DNA from: Bacteroidota bacterium
GTDB lineage: Bacteria; Bacteroidota; Bacteroidia; Chitinophagales; Chitinophagaceae
Assembly (NCBI GenBank): GCA_023423835.1
Contig: JAFAEW010000060.1
Location: forward strand, 1-22,809
Length of the DNA stretch: 22,809 nt
Direction: 5' to 3'
The notes beneath the pieces were generated by a model. That model ran no database searches. It was not told where the DNA came from and was given only the letters and a program-made list of their open reading frames with translations. The position numbers and the translations under genes are program-made. Shown here piece after piece: positions 13,706 to 20,177 of the stretch. How positions within the stretch are numbered: the stretch's first letter is position 1; each line of letters opens with the position of its first letter.

Positions 13706-15268
13706 TTACTGTTTAATCCTGCTGAAATCCAGATCCTGAAAATCAAAACTGAAGTCCGTCAAAGGGGAGATCGCTTCCATTTTGATGGTTGCGGGATCGC
13801 CATTGAAATCGGTTCCAAAAACAGCGAATGCATCGGCATCCATGCTGCGGTCATTCCATTTGATTACAAAGGTATTTCCCTTATAATAAAACATATTTCC
13901 GGCCATTCGCGGGGAGTTTTTTGAAGCGAAATACAGATTTCCGTTTTTCAACGAAATTTCCACTTCTCCAAACCATGGGTCTTTATAAACGCCGGTATAT
14001 TTCTTCAGATCCGGTTTTGGGGTGGTTGCTTTTTGTTGGGCGTCAATATCCGACCAGATTTTATTGGTTATTGAATCTGCGTTCTTTTTTCCCGCCGCAA
14101 CCCTCGCAGCGTATTGATCAATCCTGTTTTGTCCATTCACACCATAATAGCTGTCTTTAATGGTATTTGTAATGGAAACAAATGCTGCTCCGGATTGCTG
14201 ATTGGTTAGCACGATGATGCCGAGTTTCATTTCCGGAATCAGTGTAATTTGTGTAACGATTCCTGCAAGTCCGCCCGTATGGGTTGCAACCTTGTATCCT
14301 TTTTCATCGCTCAACCCCCAGCCGAGTCCATAACTTGAAAAATGTGTGTTATAGGTTGTTTTGCCTCTTACGGGAATGATCGTCTGCGGCGTCCACATTT
14401 CCTCATGCACCTCTTGTGAAAACAGGCGCTTATTGTTGTCATAACTGCCGTCATTCATTTGCATAATGATCCATTTCGTGAGATCATGTATATTGCTGTA
14501 AATTCCACCGGCGGCATTGGCGGTTTCACTCCAGTCGATGCCGATTACCTGCAGTTTTCCATTAACCGGCGCATGCGGATCGATGACATTAGACTTGTCT
14601 TTTACGCGGGATAAGGAAGCGGCACTTTCCGTCATTCCAAGGGGTTGCATAATCTTCGTTTCAATAAAATCTTCCCAGCTCATTCCTGATTTTTTTGCCA
14701 CCACTTCTCCTGCTACAATGTAGAGCAAATTGTCGTAATCGTATTTGGTTCTAAAATCAGACACGGGCTTCAGATAACGCAAATTATGAATGATATCGGC
14801 CTTGGTAAAAGAACTGCTGTCGGGCCAGATCATTAAGTCACCGGCTCCCAATCCCAAACCACTTCTATGGGTGAGGAGATCACGAACGGTAAAGTTTTCC
14901 GTTACGTAAGGATTGTATAATTTGAAATACGGAATAATATCAACGACCCGGTCGTCCCAGTCTAATTTTCCTTCGTCCACCAACATTCCTAAAGCGGCAG
15001 TAGTAAAGGCTTTGCTGTTCGAAGCGATTCCAAATAAAGTATGTTCGTCCACCTTCTTCATCGTGTTTAATGAGCGAACACCGTATCCTTTTTCATGAAT
15101 CACCTTTCCATCTTTCACTACTGCAACTGCAATTCCCGGCACGTCAAAAGTTTTAAGTGTCTTTTCTACCACCGAATCGATTTGTTTTGAAGTGATTGGC
15201 TGCGCAAGCAGCAGAGAAAATGGAAGAAAAATCAGTAAGCTCAATAAATATACTTTCGCAGGTCGCAT
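13706..15268 (-). CDS. Secreted serine hydrolase, beta-lactamase (class C/DD-peptidase) family
   Basis: A 520-residue protein: signal peptide (about residues 1-22, LLSLLIFLPFSLLLAQ), a beta-lactamase-type catalytic domain (about 25-380) and a C-terminal beta-rich DUF3471-like domain (about 410-515, beginning KPDLKKYTGVYKDPWFGE). Catalytic elements are present: S83-x-x-K86 in IASNSKAFT, Y178-x-N180 in YDYDNLLY, and H330-T331-G332 in ATHTGGLAG where lactamases have KTG. The family includes esterases, D-amino-acid amidases and peptidases as well as AmpC, so antibiotic hydrolysis should not be assumed. The gene stands alone, 93 bp from the thioesterase gene on the same strand. Confidence 0.9.
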   Translation of the reverse strand: MRPAKVYLLSLLIFLPFSLLLAQPITSKQIDSVVEKTLKTFDVPGIAVAVVKDGKVIHEKGYGVRSLNTMKKVDEHTLFGIASNSKAFTTAALGMLVDEGKLDWDDRVVDIIPYFKLYNPYVTENFTVRDLLTHRSGLGLGAGDLMIWPDSSSFTKADIIHNLRYLKPVSDFRTKYDYDNLLYIVAGEVVAKKSGMSWEDFIETKIMQPLGMTESAASLSRVKDKSNVIDPHAPVNGKLQVIGIDWSETANAAGGIYSNIHDLTKWIIMQMNDGSYDNNKRLFSQEVHEEMWTPQTIIPVRGKTTYNTHFSSYGLGWGLSDEKGYKVATHTGGLAGIVTQITLIPEMKLGIIVLTNQQSGAAFVSITNTIKDSYYGVNGQNRIDQYAARVAAGKKNADSITNKIWSDIDAQQKATTPKPDLKKYTGVYKDPWFGEVEISLKNGNLYFASKNSPRMAGNMFYYKGNTFVIKWNDRSMDADAFAVFGTDFNGDPATIKMEAISPLTDFSFDFQDLDFSRIKQ

Positions 15269-15361
15269 AATTTATTTTTGCTTAAATGTAAGGTAATAAT
15301 AGAAATAAGAGAAGAAAAATCGATGAAGATCCGGCCGGCATCATTGCAGCTTTCGCTGCTT

Positions 15362-15745
15362 TCAACTGATTTTAACCGGCCGCTTGTCTTCGTCAATTGC
15401 AACGAAGGTAAAGGTGCCGGTAATCGCCTTTTCTCTTGCAAAGGAATACATGTCTTCTATCACAATTTCCACTTCCACTTTGAGACTGGTATTGCCGAGA
15501 TGAACAATTTTTCCGGTTAATTCGATTATGGTTCCGGCTGGAATCGGCTGTTTGAAATCGATCTTGTCGGTAGAGACCGTTACAACTTTTTTTCTGCTGA
15601 ACCTGGTGGCCGTGATGAATGCCACTTCATCCATCAACTGCATTGCCTGGCCTCCAAATAATATATCGAAATGATTGGTATTATTCGGCAATACCACTTT
15701 GAAGATTTTTGTTTCGGCTGCTGCTATTCGTTCGTCGAGATTCAT
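15362..15745 (-). CDS. Acyl-CoA thioesterase, hotdog fold (YciA-like)
   Basis: A 127-residue single hotdog domain. The N-terminal segment VVLPNNTNHFDILFGGQAMQ followed by LMDEVAF carries the conserved N24, GG31-32 and D39 of the YciA/acyl-CoA thioester hydrolase group, and TVSTDKIDFKQPIPAGTIIEL is the typical following motif. It should hydrolyse acyl-CoA to free acid and CoA in the cytoplasm as an oligomer of hotdog dimers. Chain-length preference cannot be read. It has ordinary length and is probably transcribed on its own or with the L,D-transpeptidase upstream (119-bp gap). Confidence 0.87.
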   Translation of the reverse strand: MNLDERIAAAETKIFKVVLPNNTNHFDILFGGQAMQLMDEVAFITATRFSRKKVVTVSTDKIDFKQPIPAGTIIELTGKIVHLGNTSLKVEVEIVIEDMYSFAREKAITGTFTFVAIDEDKRPVKIS

Positions 15746-15817
15746 GTTAAGAAGATTGACGGAAATGGAAAAAAAATGGATAAAGATTAAAATGCGATCA
15801 ATGAAGATTGATTAAGA

Positions 15818-15845
15818 TTGAAAATTATTGACACTCGATTTTCAA
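15818..15845 (-). terminator. Weak terminator-like inverted repeat after the L,D-transpeptidase gene
   Basis: TTGAAAAT (15818-15825) and ATTTTCAA (15838-15845) form a perfect 8-bp AT-rich stem with a 12-nt loop, 20 bp beyond the L,D-transpeptidase stop on the minus strand. The stem is weak and the following T content is modest, so termination is only a possibility. Confidence 0.25.
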
Positions 15846-15864
15846 CGCTCCACCTCAATCCGTG

Positions 15865-16617
15865 TTACATAATCACATACTCTCCGTTCTTATTGATTGC
15901 AATGACGGGCAGTTTTTTTTCTTTATTGAAATAATCGTAAGCTTCTCTCAGCCTCGATGAAAACTGCTGCACCTCGGGATTATCTTTCGTTACCCTTTTA
16001 AAATACTCCATGCTCCTTTCATTGCTGTAACGGATTGGAAAAATATGCACGGGGATGAAATCCTGTCCACTGGTTTTTGCATTTAGCGTAAGCACATATA
16101 ATTCTTCGATTTGCGGATCGGTGATTGGAATACAGCCAACCGTTACACAGCTTCCATGAATATAAATTCCGCCGCCCGGTCGGGTTGCATCGCTCAATAA
16201 TTTATCAGATTCATTGGGGTAATTCAACTTTAGAGAAAGATGGTATTCGCTTCTCGGATTGAACTGATTGATATAATAAAAGCCCTCCGGAACCTGGTAA
16301 TCGCCTTCCATCCGTTTTGGACCGATCGATCCCGCCATTGCACACACCTTATAGGTTTTGAATAATTTAAAATGATCGTCACCCGAATTTCTCACCCAAA
16401 CTTCGAGTTGGCTATCGTACTTAAACGAGCGGATATACACTTCATTTGGCGGCCATTGCAATCCTTCTTTTTGAAATTGTTTTACAAGCGTATCCTTACG
16501 ATATTTCAGTGCTAAAGCAACCTTCGGATAATTTTTTTGCATATCGACGAAGGAAGTCTGGGCGGTTGAAAATTGCAATGTCATTACCAGAAAAACAAGG
16601 AGCAATATATTTTTCAT
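15865..16617 (-). CDS. L,D-transpeptidase family protein (YafK-like, secreted)
   Basis: A 250-residue protein with a signal peptide (MKNILLLVFLVMTLQFSTAQ) and a YkuD-type catalytic domain of the YafK/DpaA subgroup. The active site reads IYIHGSCVTVGCIPI, with H154, the second motif S/T-x-G-C and nucleophile C162. Upstream strand elements (EVWVRNSGDDHFKLFKTYKVCAMAG, GPKRMEGDYQVPEGFYYI) match the family's expected order. Members cross-link peptidoglycan or, for DpaA in E. coli, cut the link between Braun lipoprotein and peptidoglycan; which applies here is unknown. A TACTTTCG element at 16622-16629 abuts the start codon and could be a variant -7 box. Confidence 0.9.
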   Translation of the reverse strand: MKNILLLVFLVMTLQFSTAQTSFVDMQKNYPKVALALKYRKDTLVKQFQKEGLQWPPNEVYIRSFKYDSQLEVWVRNSGDDHFKLFKTYKVCAMAGSIGPKRMEGDYQVPEGFYYINQFNPRSEYHLSLKLNYPNESDKLLSDATRPGGGIYIHGSCVTVGCIPITDPQIEELYVLTLNAKTSGQDFIPVHIFPIRYSNERSMEYFKRVTKDNPEVQQFSSRLREAYDYFNKEKKLPVIAINKNGEYVIM

Positions 16618-17104
16618 ATTGCGAAAGTATTAATAATTGCTGTCTTCTATAAACCTTAAGCAGTTCTTAATGTTGGTTTAACGTGAAAAATAATTAAACA
16701 TCTTTTAAACATCCGTCCCGGGGGATGAATAAGCAGCGAAGGAGTCATAATAAAAAATTTTACAACAAATTTCTGAAGAGCAAGGTCCCACGTTATCTGA
16801 TGGCACAATGAAATGAGATCATAGTAGCAAAACCTCAGGCTCCCAAAGGAGACTATCCGGAACAATAAAAAATGGTTATCCTCAGCTGGCCGACGGCTGT
16901 GCATATTCGAATACTTACGCATTCGATAACAAATGCCCGATCGAATAAGCGACTTTCATTCTGATCCGGTAACATCGAAGCGGGGAGTATTCAAAAACTG
17001 ATTTGATCCGGCATAGCTGATCAAAAACGCGTCGCCATTATTGCCGACGCGTTTCATAAAACCTCTTTCGTGTTCCCTTCTCACGCTCCCATGCTCTCAC
17101 GCTC
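16618..17104. other. 487-bp intergenic region, mostly featureless apart from the hppD terminator
   Basis: It separates the L,D-transpeptidase gene (its start) from hppD (its end), both on the minus strand. Seen in it: a short three-fold ATTCGA/TCGAAT repetition at about 16906-16946, a GC-rich CATCC...GGATG hairpin near 16709-16726, the terminator at 17023-17054, and a low-complexity CTCACGCTC-type repetition at 17080-17107 reaching the hppD stop codon. The minus-strand frame 16656-16922 shows no family pattern and was not called. Confidence 0.4.
17023..17054 (-). terminator. Rho-independent terminator of hppD
   Basis: On the minus strand a perfect 10-bp stem, AAACGCGTCG with CGACGCGTTT, closes over a 10-nt loop and is followed at once by TTTTT, about 50 bp downstream of the hppD stop. 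The GC-rich core plus T-run makes this the best intrinsic terminator in the window. Confidence 0.75.
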
Positions 17105-18241
17105 TCATAAATTGCCTCTCAATTCCTGCTCTCTTTCAATGGCTTCAAACAATGCTTTAAAATTTCCCTTTCCAAAACTCTGAGCGCCTTTCCGCTGGAT
17201 AATTTCGAAGAAAACAGTCGGACGGTCTTCCACCGGTTTTGTGAATATCTGCAATAAATATCCTTCATTATCCTTATCAACCAAAATTCCCAGTTCCTTC
17301 AACGGTTCCAGATCTTCATCTATCGGCCCGGTGCGGTCTAAAAGATCATCGTAATAGCTGGACGGAACCTTCAAAAATTCCACTCCCCTGCTTTGCAGAT
17401 TCCTCACGGTTTCAACAATGTTGTGCGTTGCGAGTGCAACATGCTGAACGCCTTCGCCATTATAAAATTCAAGGTATTCCTCTACCTGTGACTTCTTCTT
17501 TCCTTCCGCCGGTTCATTGATGGGGAACTTTACATAGCCGTTTCCGTTGGCCATCACTTTACTCATGAGAGCAGAATACTCAGTCGAAATATCTTCGTCA
17601 TCAAAACTGAGAATGTTTTTGAATCCCATTACGTCTTCATAAAACTTTACCCATGGATTCATCTGGTTCCATCCCACATTTCCAACACAATGATCTACAT
17701 ATAACAAGCCCGTGGAAGGAGGATTATAAACGGTTTTCCACTCCCGGTATCCGGGCATAAACGGACCGTTATAATTTTTTCTCTCCACAAAGAGGTGAAC
17801 GGTATCGCCATAAGTATGAATTCCACTCAAAACCACTTCGCCAGACTCATCGCGTAAACTCGTCGGTTCCATATAGCTTTTACCACCTCGTTTCGTTGTC
17901 TGTTCGAACGCATCCGTTGCATCATCTACCATCAATGCCAGTACTTTTACCCCATCGCCATGCTTGTAAATATGATCGGCAATAGCATTGTCGGTTCTGA
18001 GCGGAGTAGTAAAAACAAAAGTGAGTTTGTTTTGACGAACCACATAACTGCAACAATCTTTTACGCCCGTTTCAGGTCCTGCGTAAGCGAGGCTTTGAAA
18101 GCCAAAAGCAGATTTATAATAATGAGCAGCCTGTTTTGCATTACCTACATAAAATTCAACATAGTCCGTTCCTTTCAACGGTAAAAAATCCTGCTGCTGC
18201 AGCCTTTGTGTATCCGGTTGCTTAATTTCAATTGTTTCCAT
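17105..18241 (-). CDS. hppD: 4-hydroxyphenylpyruvate dioxygenase
   Basis: A 378-residue protein of two glyoxalase/bleomycin-resistance-type halves. The three iron ligands of HPPD are in place: H184 in VDHCVGN, H267 in VQHVALA and E346 in FFEIIQR. Other hallmarks are GFKNILSFDDEDI, GRTGPIDE-like DRTGPIDED and the C-terminal GAQSFGKGNFKALFEAIEREQ, which shapes the active-site lid. It converts 4-hydroxyphenylpyruvate to homogentisate in tyrosine breakdown, in the cytoplasm. Homogentisate dioxygenase and fumarylacetoacetase are not in the window, so it is apparently monocistronic here, with its own terminator. It is transcribed divergently from purK across 224 bp. Confidence 0.97.
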   Translation of the reverse strand: METIEIKQPDTQRLQQQDFLPLKGTDYVEFYVGNAKQAAHYYKSAFGFQSLAYAGPETGVKDCCSYVVRQNKLTFVFTTPLRTDNAIADHIYKHGDGVKVLALMVDDATDAFEQTTKRGGKSYMEPTSLRDESGEVVLSGIHTYGDTVHLFVERKNYNGPFMPGYREWKTVYNPPSTGLLYVDHCVGNVGWNQMNPWVKFYEDVMGFKNILSFDDEDISTEYSALMSKVMANGNGYVKFPINEPAEGKKKSQVEEYLEFYNGEGVQHVALATHNIVETVRNLQSRGVEFLKVPSSYYDDLLDRTGPIDEDLEPLKELGILVDKDNEGYLLQIFTKPVEDRPTVFFEIIQRKGAQSFGKGNFKALFEAIEREQELRGNL

Positions 18242-18465
18242 TTAATAAATTATTTGAAGAGTTGGAGAATAAAGTTTACTGTAAAATCTGGTTGAACTAT
18301 GAAAAAACAGTGTCGTTGAGCGCCAGTGCGAATATCAGAAAACAATAGCTATCCCGTTGGTCATTGAAAAACTTATGTGGATAATCCGGTAACATCCTTA
18401 CAAAAATAACAAAAATATCGGCTAAGTAAACCGCTGCAATTATCTTCGCATTTAATTTTTCGTTT

Positions 18466-19587
18466 ATGAAAGTCGGGATTCTCGGAGGTGGACAATTGGG
18501 AAGAATGTTGTTGCAGGCGGCAGCAAATTATGTGGTTGAAACTTACGTGCTCGAAGACGATGTCAATTGTCCCGCCGCCCATCTTTGCCATCATTTTATT
18601 AAAGGCAATATCCGGGATTATGAAACGGTTTACCGTTTTGGAAAAGGTCTCGATGCGTTAACCATCGAAATTGAATCGGTAAACGTTGATGCGCTCGAAA
18701 AACTGGAGGCAGAGGGCGTGAAAATAATTCCAAAACCTTCGGTTATCAGGATCATTCAGAATAAGATTTTGCAAAAGGAATTTTACCTGAAAAACGGAAT
18801 TCCTTCTCCTTCATTCTCGGTCACCCAAAACCTGGAGGAATTGAAGGATCAGTGTTCTTTTTTGCCGGCCGTTCATAAAGTGGCGCAAGGCGGATATGAT
18901 GGAAGAGGCGTTCAGCTGCTAAAAACGGAAGCGGAGATTACAAAAGGTTTTGATGCGCCGGCGGTATTGGAGAAAATGGTGGATATCCGGCAGGAATTGT
19001 CGGTGATAGTTGCGCGTTCACAATCCGGAGAAATGGCAGTTTATCCTGCGGCGGAAATGGTGTTTGATCCTGCCTTAAATTTACTCGATTACCAGGTAAG
19101 TCCGGCCGTTGCGGACAAAAAGGTATTGGAAAAAGCCGAACAGATTGCACGTCAACTGGTAAGCGCATTTGATAGTCCGGGCTTATTTGCCGTGGAGATC
19201 TTCGTGGATAAGCAGGATGAAGTTTGGGTAAATGAAACGGCGCCTCGGGTGCATAACAGCGGCCATCATACTATTGAAGCCAACTATTGCAGTCAGTACG
19301 ATATGCTGTGGCGCATCCTGTTAGAATATCCGTTAGGAAACACCTCTGCCATTCTTCCGTCGGCTATCGTAAATTTATTGGGAGCGGACGGATATTCCGG
19401 AAAGGCGAAGTATGAGGGATTGGATGAGGTGTTGCAATTGCCAAATGCTTTTGTGCATCTTTATGGAAAAACGCAGACAAAGCCGGGAAGAAAGATGGGG
19501 CATGTGACAATTATGGATGTTGATTATGCCGGATTGTTTGCAGAGGCAAAACGGGTAAAGGATATTTTAAAAATTGTGAGCGAATAA
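18466..19587 (+). CDS. purK: N5-carboxyaminoimidazole ribonucleotide synthase
   Basis: A 373-residue ATP-grasp enzyme. It opens with the dinucleotide-like loop KVGILGGGQLGRMLLQAA, followed by the ATP-grasp lobes (KVAQGGYDGRGV; VLEKMVDIRQELSVIVAR), the metal/ATP site WVNETAPRVHNSGHHTIEA and the C-terminal KPGRKMGHVTI. It converts AIR, bicarbonate and ATP to N5-CAIR in de novo purine synthesis. The stop lies 6 bp before purE, so the two are co-transcribed and probably translationally coupled. A TATCTTCG element at 18441-18448, one base off TAnnTTTG, may be the -7 box. Confidence 0.97.
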   Translation: MKVGILGGGQLGRMLLQAAANYVVETYVLEDDVNCPAAHLCHHFIKGNIRDYETVYRFGKGLDALTIEIESVNVDALEKLEAEGVKIIPKPSVIRIIQNKILQKEFYLKNGIPSPSFSVTQNLEELKDQCSFLPAVHKVAQGGYDGRGVQLLKTEAEITKGFDAPAVLEKMVDIRQELSVIVARSQSGEMAVYPAAEMVFDPALNLLDYQVSPAVADKKVLEKAEQIARQLVSAFDSPGLFAVEIFVDKQDEVWVNETAPRVHNSGHHTIEANYCSQYDMLWRILLEYPLGNTSAILPSAIVNLLGADGYSGKAKYEGLDEVLQLPNAFVHLYGKTQTKPGRKMGHVTIMDVDYAGLFAEAKRVKDILKIVSE

Positions 19588-19593
19588 CAAAGT

Positions 19594-20121
19594 ATGATTA
19601 TGCAAACAAACCAGCCACAGGTGGGAATTATTATGGGCAGCGACAGCGATCTGTCTGTTATGCAGGCGGCAGCGGATATGTTGAAAGAGCTCCAGATTGA
19701 ATTTGAATTGACAGTGGTTTCGGCTCATCGCACACCAATGCGAATGGTAGAATATGCGCAGTCGGCAAAGGACAGGGGATTGAAGATTATTATTGCCGGT
19801 GCCGGTGGAGCCGCCCATTTGCCGGGAATGGTGGCCGCTCTTACTACTTTGCCGGTGATTGGGGTTCCGATCAAATCTTCCAATTCGATCGATGGCTGGG
19901 ATTCGGTCTTATCAATTTTGCAAATGCCGAAAGGTGTTCCTGTAGCAACGGTTGCATTAAATGGCGCAGCCAATGCGGGACTGTTAGCCGCGACCATTGT
20001 TGGAGCGTTTGATGAAGTAGTGGGACAAAAAATTGCGGATTACAAAGCCAACATGAAAGACCAGGTACAGGAAAAGATCAATAATCTGAAGAATGAAGGC
20101 TGGAGGAATGGGTTTGATTAA
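19594..20121 (+). CDS. purE: N5-carboxyaminoimidazole ribonucleotide mutase (class I PurE)
   Basis: A 175-residue enzyme that converts N5-CAIR to CAIR in purine synthesis, directly after PurK. The motifs GIIMGSDSDLSVMQAA, VVSAHRTPMRM (catalytic histidine), AGAGGAAHLPGMVAA (second histidine) and PVIGVPIKSSN are those of bacterial class I PurE octamers. A second ATG lies two codons in (19600); the first was kept because it sits closest to the purK stop. The C-terminal tail (DYKANMKDQVQEKINNLKNEGW) is a normal helix. It converges with dnaE2, whose stop is 56 bp away; I saw no strong terminator between them. Confidence 0.97.
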   Translation: MIMQTNQPQVGIIMGSDSDLSVMQAAADMLKELQIEFELTVVSAHRTPMRMVEYAQSAKDRGLKIIIAGAGGAAHLPGMVAALTTLPVIGVPIKSSNSIDGWDSVLSILQMPKGVPVATVALNGAANAGLLAATIVGAFDEVVGQKIADYKANMKDQVQEKINNLKNEGWRNGFD

Positions 20122-20177
20122 GACTGCAAATGGATGCAGGGCTTTCACTTTTTTCATCCTTCCCGGCTTTTTGTTGA

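Noticed and set aside
13706..15268. Calling the serine hydrolase an antibiotic-resistance beta-lactamase
   Set aside because: It has the fold and SxxK but HTG in place of KTG and a DUF3471 tail, as in many esterases and peptidases; no basis for resistance.
16656..16922. 88-codon minus-strand frame upstream of the L,D-transpeptidase gene
   Set aside because: Irregular composition with no motif or conserved pattern; no ribosome site or operon context.
16964..18397. Direct repeat ATCCGGTAACATC near 16964 and 18385, at either side of hppD
   Set aside because: A 13-base repeat is expected a few times by chance in a window of this size; the flanks do not match.
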